From the NCBI RefSeq assembly GCF_028554725.1, contig NC_071671.1:65838001-65902000 (forward strand): a stretch of DNA of 64,000 nt, read 5' to 3'. A model generated the notes under the pieces. It searched no databases, had not been told where the DNA came from, and saw only the letters and a list, made by a program, of their open reading frames with translations. The position numbers and the translations under genes were made by a program. Positions 12,501-25,434 of the stretch are shown piece after piece. Each line of letters opens with the position of its first letter. Within the stretch, counting starts at the first letter, position 1. The stretch is from Zeugodacus cucurbitae (taxonomy: Eukaryota; Arthropoda; Insecta; Diptera; Tephritidae).

Positions 12501-14827
12501 ACCAATGTAATAATTTATAAACCTTAATTTAAATTTATAAAAATATTGGTGATTATATTAACCTTTTATTCCACCAAAAATTAATCATTTCTCAAAGGAA
12601 TATATTAAAAGTCATATAACATTATCTTTAATGCATATCTAACATTTTCTATCACTTAACAGCATTTCTGTTAAAAAAATTATAAATTTAACATTTGACT
12701 CACCCGTTTTGGCTATTACATGCAATTCGGCCAACAACAAGTATTAACTCGCCAATATGGCTGCACGCGAATTGCTTAACTGCGATTTACACAACTTTTG
12801 CTGCGAAACGCACTTAAATTGCTCAGGCGAACGGCCATCTTGAAATGCAAGGGCTTTGCGAAAACACAAAAAGATTTGCACACACGAATTGAACTTTAAT
12901 TAATTAATACACATTATAGATATAGAGACACACATTTTCCAAGCACTTTTCACATTTCTATCTGAATAAAATTGAACTGTTATTTGCCGCAGCTAGACAT
13001 TTGCCACCTTCAGCACATTGCTTTCATTGAAATTATATATTTTCCGGCTTTTTGTTTATTTTTCTTTATGAAACAACACCTCACTACTCTTATTCTCATT
13101 ATTTTACACTTTTTAAAAAACATATTCACATATTTTCTTATTAAAAATGAAATTTTGCTTTTCTTATTGAACACACGCGTCGTCCCAACAAACTCGTCAA
13201 CTAAATCCGGCCGCAGCTAAAAAACGACTGACCAAACGGAATTTCCGAAATAAGCACAAAGGAAGAGAAAGAATTACAGACAGGTATTTCGCCTAAAGAT
13301 GGCGCGCCATAATCTATTTCCAGAACCAAAAGGTTTCGTTATTTACTAAATGCCGTAATATGAAAGGATTTGTTGGCAAACGTTTGTATCTGTGATTTGT
13401 ATAAGATCATTGAATTAATGAAAAATTAAATTATATATATATTTTTTAAATAAAATGTTGATTTATTGTATTATTTTTAAACGCTTTGTATTTCTCATGG
13501 GCTAGTTGTTTCCTTGTCCATCCGCTTACAATGTTGGCGCTGTAGTAGGATGTCAGTTAGTGGTTTGTGTCTCTGCTAAGTTAGAAATTCACTAAAGAGG
13601 AACTCCTCTTAATGTCCCATACTTTTTCCGCTTGTTTTGCTAACGGCTGTCAGTTGTCTTCCGTTTACTATTGGAATGTCAGTTGTTTCAGTCAATTTTT
13701 AGCTGTCGTGCGTGATGAATGAAACATTGCTGCGGTATTAAATAAAATTTGTGACAAAATCAATTTGTATTGCTAAAATAAGCGATTCTTTCAAAAATTG
13801 TGTTGTATAGTTAATCAACGGCAGTTGATTAATAATTCGAAGCTTAAATTAAGAAAGTTATATGAACGAGCAGCTGCTTTTCTTACAGCTCTTGTGTTCG
13901 TTCTGTGAGATCTTTCATATCAATCTTAGTGCTGATTAGTGAACAAGTGAATATTGTATATACAAATATAATTTTTTCAGTAAGTTAATGAACAAATGCA
14001 TAGATTTTAATTGCAAGTCAGTATGGCTGCCTATGCTAGCATTACGAGTACTTTGCGTATCAAGAATTGTGGAAAGTCTGCAATAAAATAGAAATGAGCA
14101 GCCATCTTCTTCACTCATTGCAGCTGTTGTTGGCCCAATTCAAATGAGGAAGCCATAGGGTGAGTCACATGATTAAAATTTAGTTTTAATGTGGATAATA
14201 ACAGTCGAATGTTAACAGTTGCATGCATTAACAGAAAATGATAAATATTTTAAGTCAGAGAATGTTAATGCTAACTTTTGTCGACAAATGAACGATGGAA
14301 CAGCATTCACAGTCAATGGTTCAGCGACTGATCGACACTTACAATAGCACCGGTAGTCGATAATCCCACAGTAGTCGATTAACTATATTATAAATGAGAA
14401 ACTAATCAAGTCAATCTTAAATACATATAGTAAATTATTTTTTATGACTTTCTCGACTCATTTCCCCTTCACGCAGCGGGTATTTAATGATCAAAAATAC
14501 GAGTGAGTAACAGCAAGGCAAGCTTCTCTCTTTGCGAACACTATTTGAATCGGATCTTTTGGTACGAAATTCGAGGCAACGAGTTTTATAGCAAAAATAA
14601 AAATACTAAAATATGTTAAATCGATCCGTTAGGGAAGAGATTAGTGGATTCAGTTAGCTGTATAATTTAGTTTATATAAATGTCTCTCTGTCTTAATTGA
14701 TAATTACTGTCAGATGGTCAGTATTACGAAAGCCTTCTACAAAATATTTTTAAGGTATAGCCTAAAAGATATTCTTGCAACAAAATCCACAATTTTCAGC
14801 AAGAAGTCTTTTTTCTGCTTAATATTT
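12501..14827. other. Intergenic DNA, no gene recognised
   Basis: Mostly AT-rich. The block 12700-13310 is less AT-rich. On the minus strand it has a 20-codon frame starting ATGGCCGTTCGCC near 12842 and a good donor (GGTGAGT, near 12707). On the plus strand there is a CAG-GTATTT donor-like site near 13281. It could hold a non-coding first exon, but nothing proves it. Confidence 0.35.
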
Positions 14828-15352
14828 TTATACTCTCGCAACAAAAGTTGCTAAGAGACTATAAAGTGTCATAGCTAAGCCATAAATAAAGTTATAAAAT
14901 TTGATATAAAGGATCGCACTAGGAAGGAGCAAATTTGAGTGGAATTTTTTTGGGGAAGTGGGCGTGGCCCCACCGCCAAATCGGTTATTTTTATATATCT
15001 CGCAAACCAGTAAAGCTATAGAAACCAAACTTTCTGCAGTCGGTTCCCTTACCCACCACACACCATGAAAATAGTTGAAATCGGATAATAACCACACCTC
15101 GCGTACGAAGGTTAGATTGAAAATTACTAAAAGTGCGTCAACTCACTAACGAAAAACATCAGAAACACAAAATTGTACAGAAGAAGTACCAGAGGGAAGC
15201 TGCACTCAGACTTTTTTACAAAATGAAAATGGGCGTGGCATCGCCCACTTATGGGTCAAAAACCATATCTCAGGAACTACTGGGCCGATTTCAATGAAAT
15301 TCGGTACATAATATTTTATTGACACCCTGACAACACGGATAAAAAATTGAAG
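14828..15352 (+). repeat. Dispersed TATACTCTCGCAA repeat, truncated copy
   Basis: It begins with TATACTCTCGCAACAAAA and continues with the CATAAATAAAG, GGGGAAGTGGGCGTGGC and CACACACCATGAAAATAGTT blocks shared with 40618-41864. Compared with that copy it lacks about 230 bp near the left end and everything after the ACACGGATAAAAAAT block. No coding capacity is evident. Confidence 0.8.
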
Positions 15353-17390
15353 TAATTTATTTTTTCTACGAATATATACTTAAAAATACTTTATTCATGC
15401 TTATATATTTATACTTTTACTAAATTACCTACTTCACTCTCTAAAAACTCCCATGGGTGTACATTTAAAAATAATAAAATACATTTTTCCACTTCAACAC
15501 TTCCGCAATTTCTTTAAATTTATACTTTGATTATGTCTCCTTTTGCGGCAAACAAACTTAAGCGCTTGTCACTTTGGCCGCACACAACAAAGTTAAAGTT
15601 AAAGCCTCAAACTTTCCACTTTTAACCAACCATGCAACCATGAAAACTGCGCTGCACTCATGCGGGTCCACGTAGTGACATACAGTTCCGGTATGCTCCT
15701 CACCCGGTGACACTATCATTTAACTGGATGCACATACAACGGACAGACAGCATGTTGCCTATTGGCCTTGTTGCACCTGTCGACAAACAAGCGGAGCTCT
15801 GCAATCTGCAATCCCTGTGCACCGGCACCTGCTGGTGTTGCTGGCGAATGTCATGACAACCCAGCAATCTGGCAGAGCCAACCAACCAGACGGGGAGTCT
15901 GTCGGCCAGACTGCCAGGCAGCTGGCCTTCCATGAGGACACTGTTTGCAGGTGCTGGTTTTTTGTTTCTTGTTTCTGTATTTCAACGCATCTCTGCTCGA
16001 CTCGGCTTCGCTTGGCTTGGCAGGCAGGCAGTAAAATTCAATTCAGTCGTGTGAGGCAACAAATTGTTGCAATTTGTAGTTAACTTATTGGCTCTGGTAG
16101 AAAAGGAAAAAAAATAAATAAATAGCACGCAAGCGAAGAAAAAGCACAGTGTGTAAAAATATTATCGCATTAAGTTTGTTGCAATGACAGTTTTATGATG
16201 TTCACCTCTTGTGGCGCAACAGCAGTGAGCAGCGCAAGGACGACTAATATCCGTTATGTGTGCGTCTGTGGTTGACGACAAGGTCGCTGCTAGCGCTTAC
16301 TGGCGGCAGACACATGCAGGAGTATACTTAAATAGTTGCCACATACTATGCTATGTGTTTATATGCCACATGGCTCGATTTAAGTGCTACTTGTTATGTT
16401 GCATGCATCCTGTTGTCACTCTGTCATTTTAACTTTATTCTTTGATTTATTTATCAGTTGATCGCATTTTGTCTTGGGTTTGTACAAAAATTTGCTCAAT
16501 TGTCTGTCAACACAGTTGCATGAGTGAACTGATATATTCACAAGTACTTATTAAAATTCATGCGCCATTAGAGAGTCAGTGGTTGCCTTTGGTATCTGCT
16601 TGCAGCTTGCAGGTAAATGTCTGGTGATTTTTTCTTCATAGAAAAGGTAGCTGATTATATTTAGAGTGGATTCAATGCATATTTTTTATTATAATTGGCG
16701 CTTGTATCTTTGTTACATTATTTTTGAGCATCTGCTACTATTCTTAAAGGGTTAGATGGGTTTCAGATGTTGAAAACAAGGGTATTTTAATTTTTTTTTT
16801 TAATTTGTACATTCATATATTTCATTTAAAAAATTTATCATATCAAAGACACATATTTAAACAGTATTTTGTGCAGTTTTCATTTACAAATTCCGAAAAC
16901 TCAGCCATTGGTACTTCAGGTTCCATGACGTGTCCAAAAAAGCCGTTGCCGTGGATAGCGTAAGTCATTATTGGCTTCATTCAAAATCAAAAAAACGAAT
17001 GATATTTCGATAGTATACGGATAAATCTAGTTAATGAACGAAGGAAAGGAAGGAACGAGATTTGACAGAATTTTTGCGAAAATTTTCGTCATATATTGGC
17101 TAAAAAAAAAAAATAGTTGTACTAAAAATAAAAAATGTTATTTGAAAGATGATCAAGTTCAAAATCGTTTTATAGCTTTTCGAAAAATATTGAAAAATTT
17201 TGAGATGAAAGCGCTTATGCGTGGCCATATGGGTGGAACTTCCAAAGGGTCTATCTCTCTTAGAATTTTAATTGGATCGATTTGATATTTTTTGATGATA
17301 TTTTAAATATGTTATACTTTTTAATAAGACAAACACATTTTTTTTTTAATTTATTTTTTTAATTCATTTGGGTTGGAAAAGAATATAGTA
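15353..17390. other. Intergenic DNA, no gene recognised
   Basis: The block 15560-16100 is richer in GC than its surroundings and has overlapping chance frames on both strands. It could be conserved non-coding DNA. A 45-codon minus-strand frame sits at 16843-16980 (separate entry). Confidence 0.4.
16843..16980 (-). CDS. Small ORF of 45 codons, unknown
   Basis: An ATG directly follows an in-frame stop on the minus strand and opens a frame with a rather protein-like composition (MKPIMTYAIHGNGFFGHVME, then PEVPMAEFSEF and a Cys-containing end) before a TGA. I do not recognise it. The surrounding DNA is AT-rich and non-coding, so it may be a remnant of a mobile-element ORF or chance. Confidence 0.15.
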   Translation of the reverse strand: MKPIMTYAIHGNGFFGHVMEPEVPMAEFSEFVNENCTKYCLNMCL

Positions 17391-17445
17391 CATAACAAGT
17401 AAGGAAGGCCTAAGTTCGGGTGTCATCGAACATTTTAGCAAAAAA
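17391..17445 (-). repeat. End fragment of the TATACTCTCGCAA repeat family
   Basis: The sequence ACAAGTAAGGAAGGCC followed by TAAGTTCGGGTGTCATCGAA matches the terminal block of the copies at 41824-41864 (opposite strand) and 59190-59240. Similarity fades after about 50 bp. Confidence 0.7.
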
Positions 17446-20400
17446 TAAAATAAATTTCAGTTTGATGTCACCGTTAGTGAACAAATTTGAGACATATTAA
17501 TGGAAAAATACCGAAGAAATGATGTAATGAAGCGTGGAGAGGTATGAAGTATGGTTCAAAAGAAGTTAAAAATAGAAGGAAGAAGAAGGTTTAAATAAAT
17601 TTTATAATAATTTAAGACCATAGCAACGAAAAAAGAACACATTAAGAATTCTTCAGCTATATATTTCCGCTATATATACCAATACAACAAGTGATTACAA
17701 TCATACCTACAAATCCACTACCAAATTGCTAACATTTCTATCCCCACGAAACCGCTCAAACTTCCCTTACGGCTTTTAACATAATAAAAAAATTAAATTC
17801 TGTTTATTACTTGTTGTCTGTCAGCCCACAAAACATCAAATTTCTCAGCCACATTTAAAATCCGTTTTGCGTTTTATTTCATTTACACTCACTTTCAAGC
17901 GCTGCGGGGAGTCTTTCTGTTATGTATTTGTTTCTCATTTATTTGCCAAGAGCAGTTGTTAAATAAAAGCTTTGATCTGTTGATTTCATTAATGTAAAAA
18001 GTAGGGATATTAGCAGTGAATAGCATGTGGGAAACATTAATTTGAGATAATCCAAAGTGAGCTTTAGAGACTTGTCTGCGCTGGCTCGGAAGAACAGCGG
18101 GGATGAAATGAGTGAGCATTATATGATAGCTTTTATTTAGTTTAAAGAAAAATTTATAAAGTGATTACAGATACAAATGGCATACATTTATGGAGTGACA
18201 AGTCGCTTTATAATCGAGCAATCCCGAAAAAATCCTCTTTTAAAATTCCGAGTTGAAAGACTTTTTATTTCAGGTCAAAGTATACAGGGTTGTATTTGAG
18301 CTTTTGGTTTATATATGGAACTGAAACCGCAATCGATCCGACATTTCTCTGCTTACAATGTAGTAAAGAATGTGCTGTCATCTGTTTGAATAGTTGGTAT
18401 AGTTTGTTCGATTCGCTACTCGCTAAAGGAGAATATAAAATAACTGAAATTTTGTTCCATATAAAATATCTAATATCATAATTTTGGAATCTTCTTACTT
18501 AATATAATTTCAGCATTCCTAGTTCTCTTATACAGCCAAGAGAGCGAGTGAGACAGAATCTCTTTCGTACTCAAGTAGAAATTCTCTTTTCATGATCTTA
18601 ATTTTAGTCAAATATAAAGTTAGAAAATTTAAATTTTTTGGTTAGATACATATATTTGACACTTGAGTACAGACAATCTTCATACCTCTCTCAATCAAAC
18701 CTAACCTTAAAGTCAAGCGTCTGATGACAGACACGATATTTTACTAATAGTCTTCGTCTCGCTTGTTATTAAAGTAACTAAATAAGAGTAATTATAACAT
18801 AAGTACTTGAAAACAAATAAGTATAGATATTTTAAAAAAGTTTCTCAAATAAGTCTAAATTATGCCTCAATCATGGAGAGCAAAAAGTGCGCAATAAATG
18901 AATACTAATTGGCGAATGCAAATTTATTCCTCACTTTTGGCAACCATCCATTCCATAAACATAAACACACACAGAAGAACTTACAATAAAACGTTGTTTT
19001 TTTGCTCTCGTTCGTCAATAAATACGAATTTATATGTGCGTGAGGCTTTATTAAACACAATGGCATGAAATGAAGCTCATTTACTTTACGAGCGAAATTA
19101 ATTTCCTATTATGCGAGTACTTTAATAATTATTTAAAATGTGAAGACCCATTAAACGATGTGAAAGTTCATTAACTTTGTACGACAAGCGACCAAGACGA
19201 GCTAATGAGAAATATTGAAGTAGATACTATTGATGCTTGTGTACATAATTTGGTATGTATATACGTTGGTGAATAATATCGTCTCTTTAAGCGGAACAAA
19301 TTGTATGAGTGCGCCATCAAATGTTCAAAAGGAGAGCAGGAGAATAGGTACATATTTGGGAGACTGAAGACTTACAAATATTGATAAGCTAAACACTTTA
19401 ATGAAGTTGATGCGGTGTACTGATTTTGTTTAACTTAAAGAGTTGCAATTCGTCGATGAAAAGGTGTAGAAAGATGTAGGGGTAAAGAAAAATACAATTT
19501 TTGTTTAGCTTTGCCTTTGTTAATATCAATATGGTGCTAACCAAATATTAGAAGTTTATTTATGCTTCAGTGTTCACCTTTGACCTACAACGTAGTCGTA
19601 TGATCCATTGCTTCTTTTCTTCTTCAAAGTATATCATCTAATTCCAAACAATTTAAAAAATCTTGAAAGGTGGTTAGACTACGATAAGCCTGTGGTTCCC
19701 TATGTGGATACAACGAAAACTTTGCATCTCCTTTCTAGACGTCCTATACCCTTGAAAGGTAAGGGTTCGGGTGACTCTGTCACAAAAAGGTTTCAGGTGG
19801 TAACCTCCCAGGATGTTAGATATTCGACAGAATTTTAAAACCATAACATTTCTCTATCCGACCTCTCCTCTTCCTTGAGATGTTCTCTGATGGAAGATTT
19901 TGGTTTTATCGACTTATCAAGTATTTCAGTCTCAAGGAGTTTTTGTTGAAACTCAGCAGTCTTATGTTCTGTTTGACTATGACTAAAAGTGACGAAATTT
20001 TCTTTGTGATAGTGACAATATTGGTTGACCTCTGCGCAACCTCAACCTTTGATAACCACGAACAAAGAGTAAGTGAAAATGATTTCGTTTGTCTTCCCTG
20101 ACAGTATTACCAAAGCCTCGCTGATGGGTTTTAACTCCATATTATCATTATCATGCTCGACATTCACTTTAAATCGAATATGGATTGTTCGAAGAAGCAG
20201 AATGATGCACTGTTTATAAATCAAAATTGGTTCATATTACCATTCCTGGATTTGGGTCACTAAAGATCCACTACATCAAGCTATTTTATGAAGTGAAATA
20301 GTATCAAACCGAATATTAATGTCACATCTGTATGTTATACTATCTTATGCACTCCTTTCTTTCCCCTCTACTTTATGTGCTCATTGTTTTCCATGCACAA

Positions 20401-23400
20401 CAGTCAGCATCTCCACAATCGTTTTGGCTTAGCGACATTCGAAAGCGTACGGACAAAAGAGCATTGTAAGTACCGTTAAAACGGACATGAGCGCGGTGGT
20501 TTGACATGCGAGTCAAGTGTGAACTCAAGGTGAGCGGAAGCGGCTGCTTTTGTATGACGCGAAACCAATAACAATGGTAACCATAATGGCGCGCTGCCTC
20601 GGCGTGCTGAATAATTCCCTCGAGGTTGCGAGCGCTAAATAAGGATGTTACTTGGTATAGAAGTGAACTTTACTTGCTTAAGCCAGTGAGCAAAATTAAA
20701 GTGACAAAGGGTGCAGAAATGTGAACGACATCATTAACTGATGAGGCGGTTTTTGGAATGCAACAAACTTTAGGGAGCTTAAAGCTGTGTAGGAGTATAG
20801 AGCTCTATTTTTTCGAGGGAATACGGGTGCTACAGCTCTAAAACGTGAAAAATAACAATGAAATATTCTCGGAACTTAATTATATTTGCTAATTGGAGTT
20901 ATTAAAAGCCTGAACTGAATGTCTAAAAAGCTTTCAAAGCTCCACCGGGTGGTGGCTTTTATTGTTGAGTTAAGGTCTATTTATTAAGATTAGACCTTTA
21001 CCGTAGCCAAATCAGAAACTGGAAATCATGTTTTCGAAACCGAAACGAATCTGGCCACAAATACCATGGTCTACAGGTAACCTCATTATTATTTTTAAGA
21101 CCGTGAGAAGTACAACAACTACAACAAGGTATATAAAATTATTTAAATACTCCCGGAAATTTGTGTCTTCAATTTCCGTCCACCTCTAAATTGCAACTCA
21201 TTGCTTATTGGGTAAACTACTTGTATTCATGAAGCCTGCAATTGTGCGTCTGCTGAAAGGGGAAACACACTCGCACAAAATGAAACACTAAATGATGGTA
21301 TTAATGGAGAACGAAGCCACAAGTTCGAATTCATGGCTTTCGAGCTGGACTGTAGTGAGCGCTCCAACAATCATGCAACCCTACAAACATAATGTCCTGC
21401 GCTGCTACAAGCCAGCTTAGCAGATGAAAGCAGCTTCTATATATCCCTACAAGCAAATGTACACACAGGTACAACTACATATACATACGTATTGGCCATA
21501 ACCGGCTATTTAGTACAAGTATATTCAAGGCCATAATGAGGTTGACATTGATGAGGCAGTTGGAATTTCATTACAAGTATAATTAAATAGCAATGTACAG
21601 TGTTCATATATGTGTTTAGAAATATTGCTTAGCCAGTCTGCCTGCTGGTCCAAAATTGCAATATTTACAAATGGAAGCAATAACAAGCAGTATTTTATGA
21701 TATTTACATGTGTTAGTGTAAGGATTTTCGATTACATTTGCTCGAGATATACGTTCGCTTTATATTCTTATAAATATATATGAATATCCTAAATTAATCG
21801 CACCATTAAATTACAAATAGCTTTAAAATCTCCAAAGTAACTTTTAAAGTCCGACCTGAGTCTGCAGCCTGCAACAGCTCCCTACAATTTATTGTGCCCT
21901 GCAATTTGCCACGCATTAAATATCCTTGATATATCCTTGCTGTAGTCCTTGCAAGCACACTCATACAAGCAGCGCATGTATTGGTAAATAGCTATTGACC
22001 AGCAGGCTGGATTTAAAAACATTGTCTATTCTACTAACAATCGGACACACACATAAACACAAACACATACATGCAACATTTATTTATTGTTGCACATGCC
22101 CCGGATTATTGTAAAGTGCGCTGCGTATGCATTAGCAATAAAGCAACAAGTGCATAGAAGCGCGAAATATGCCTCCCGGGCTGCTACACATTGCTTAGCT
22201 ACCGCATTGCAACATTTGCACATGTATACAAAAAGCAACAGTTGGTAGTATGTATATGTGTTGGTGTATGTATATGTGTTTATCCAAGGCTCATGGCTGC
22301 CTCTGCACATGTGTTGGTGTTTAGTGAACTTGAATATGCGAGTTGTTGATGCGATATGCCTGCCTCTCCAACATTTTTTTCACTGCTGAGCAATATTGAT
22401 TTGTTGCGCAATATTTTGGTGGTATGTTGCTGCAACATTTTTCTAAGTGAAACATGTTGCTAAACATTTTTTGAAGATTTCAACTGATTTTTTGAACTTT
22501 TTGAAAATAAACAAAGATATTGAAAATATTCCACATAAGCGCTCTATCAGAAATTCCGGAAAATCGCCTGTTGGACACACTATTATGCAAAAGAAACAAA
22601 TTTGTTGCCAACACTATTTATTTGAAATTTCTGCAATAAAATAGATTGAGATTTGTGAAAATTTTCTTAGAATACTACACTTTTGTGTTGTTATTCAACA
22701 CATTCATCTAGTCGGCTATAATTTTGTTTCAACATCTGTCCGTGGAAACATTTTAATTTCTGTTTTTAGCATTCAGCTCGTTAAATGAACACAATGAATG
22801 TTGCAAAAACAATCACAGGACTTGAAGCACACACAAACGCATTTATTTTGTATTTGCTAAGCGCAAGTCGCTAGTGATTTGCTACATTCTTACTATACTC
22901 TTCCATATGTGAGCTGTTGCTGATGTTATTGTAGTTGTTATTATGCCACAAATGCACTGCGAATCGGCTAATTTATGGTTTTATTTGTCCAAATGTTGAA
23001 CTGAAAACATGAAAAAAATAAACGCAATACATTGTACGCGTAGATTTACGAGCGCGTCGCTTTATTATGTGTTAAAAAATAGTGTGTAACCTCCGGCGTT
23101 GAAGGCGTTCGATTGGAGGATTATTGCGTGTAAACAAGTTAGAATTTATGTTGGCTATTGGAGAATTTGAAATTGGTGCAAATATGAAAAAAACATACTA
23201 GTAGAGTATTTTTTTTCCTAAACCTCATCAAACGTCCCACTGTGCCGCGTCATCATGCTCATCAAAAAATATTTTCTGGTTTGTTGTTGACAGTTGTGTT
23301 TGCCAAATTTCATGTATACAAGCAGACATATACATATTAAATATTAATACTACATAACAGTACATATGCAGCTATATACGTTGGTGTGTATAGCCATCCA

Positions 23401-24779
23401 GACATTTGTCTAAATTTATTTACAAAAGTATTTTAGCGACTTGTCTTACTTAATGTCTTTCATTTCATGGCTTTCTTAAATTAATTTTGTAGAATACATA
23501 TTTCTACTGAACTTTTGGCATATTTTTGTTGTTGTTATTTTAAGTTTTCATTGCATTTCTTAGTACTTGAATTGTGACCGCTGAAGTGACGTCACTTGTG
23601 GTCGGCGGTTTAGTCACAATATAATAAAGGCTTTACGACTTTTTGAAGATCTTTAAAATAAATACACTTCAACATCGCTATTTTTATACATTGCCACATA
23701 GATATATATAGAATTACATATACATAGCTATTTTCCGCTCGAAATTTATTTTTTGCATGTTAGCGAAAATCTTAGACAATAAAGACTCGTTTAAAATAAT
23801 TTTATGAGATTTTTTATTTCTAATTTTATTGTTATTAAATGAAGTAAATTATGGGTTCAAGGATATATATTTATATACTAGCTCTTTTGAAATGAGGCAA
23901 TTAGTAAAGTAAATATTCTGAAATTCGTTCGATCATTATAAAAGTAATATATTAAATTTTATGTTATAAAAAAATTGATCCCACAAAATGTTTAATGAGA
24001 ACATAAAAAACGTATGTCTTTAATCGGCATTAATTAGGTTTCAAACATTGCATCGTGCAATCATTTGCAATAAAGTTTGGGCGGCTATATAAGATGAGCT
24101 GCCTGTTTCATGATGTTTCAAAAGTTTTTTTTTTGGTAAATTTCCATTTTATTATTGAACATTGTTGTCATCGAGGACCATTCACAAATTATATCCATTT
24201 TCCTTTTTTCGCTACTATTTAGGATTTAGGCTTCGAAAGGCTTATGTTTGGCCGATTATCTCCTAATTGTGACAACATTTCTTTCTATTGAGCATTTTTT
24301 TGAGTTTTGAAAAAAGTCGCTGGCAGCCTGAACTAGAAAATACTCGTAACTCGCCTTGCATATAGCTCTCTTAGATTTCATATTTGGACAATACTCATGA
24401 AAACATTTTTCTGCAAACTATCTATCTATCAATGATATATCTTCATCAACATTTTTTAACTCTTTAAATTCTTTTTTATCCATGTTTTTCTAAAGATCAA
24501 ACCCCAAAAGCTGTACTCTATCTCGCGTACCAATTGTTTGGCAACTGTGAGAGATCCGTGACGAATGCCAAATATATGTCTCTGTGATCTGTCTTAACTT
24601 GTTTCATGAAACATTGAATGAGTCATGAGAAGTCTGAAAGAGTTACAGAGTAATAAATTAATTATTCAACGCTGAACAGAGGACTGGAATCGAAAAAATT
24701 ACGCTTAAAGGATATAGAAACGGACAGTAGATCTAACTCACGAACTTCAAGATAAAAACAATGTTATAGCTTAGTAATA
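17446..24779. other. Intergenic or intronic DNA, no gene recognised
   Basis: Several short open frames (18290-18481, 19608-19838, 19880-20101, 22447-22644) have no recognisable domain and no splice or codon support. A TATATAAG box with a GC-rich left flank lies near 24086 without a convincing downstream initiator or ORF. Confidence 0.5.
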
Positions 24780-25434
24780 CTATGTTCGGACCGACATTGA
24801 AAACATGTTTTCATAGAAAAAAATGAGTTTTCGTACGAAAACTTGTGTTTTCATCCATGTGAAATCTGTCAAACGAAATCACAGTTTTCACTGAAACCTT
24901 ACATTCCACTCATTATAATCGGTGCCTGCTCTAGTTTAGTCGATATTATTGGAAGACATATTTTGCCAGCTCTAAATTGTCATTTGATATTGTAAACAAA
25001 TTCCACTATTTGTCAAAATAATGGAGAAACAGAAGTAAAAATAAGAAAGGAAGGGCTTAGTTCGCGTGTGACCGAACATTTCATACTCTCGCAATTTATT
25101 TGTTTAATGTTATTAAGCGCATTTTCTTTTCCTTTCTTTTCTCGACTCGATTTTGACTTTTTATATTTCAACATTATACACATGCTGCATTACCTATTTG
25201 AATGTACTCAAGTAATCGCTTGTACGGACAGACGGATTTTAACTCGTCTTGTCATCCTACTTTCTTTGCAACACGTTGCGGGAGTATACAAATGCTCAAA
25301 TGTAAACAAACAAATAAATTTGTGAACTGTCAATGAAAACGCATCGAAAACACAAAATGTCGGTCAGAACGACTTTGGTTCCACAATCCACAAATTGTGT
25401 TTTCAAGATGTTTTCAATGTCGGTCCGAACGTAG
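24780..25434. mobile_element. MITE-like element with 27-bp inverted ends, carrying a nested insertion
   Basis: The left end, CTATGTTCGGACCGACATTG then AAAACAT (24780-24806), is the reverse complement of 25408-25434 with one mismatch (CTACG). TA flanks both ends directly, consistent with a TA target duplication as in Tc1/mariner-like elements, though this is not decisive. The interior has many TTTTC/GAAAA repeats and no coding frame. A deleted copy of another repeat family lies inside (25033-25290); without it the element would be about 400 bp. Confidence 0.8.
25033..25290 (-). repeat. Internally deleted copy of the TATACTCTCGCAA repeat family
   Basis: The left block AAGAAAGGAAGGGCTTAGTT, ACCGAACATT and CATACTCTCGCAA (25082-25094) and the right block GTACGGACAGACGG plus TTGCGGGAGTATA (25276-25288) match the two ends of the 59190-60640 copy. 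About 1.2 kb of the middle is missing. The chance frame 25068-25325 runs across it. Confidence 0.8.

Noticed and set aside
19608..19838. 76-codon frame with some protein-like stretches
   Set aside because: No family recognised and no flanking gene signals.
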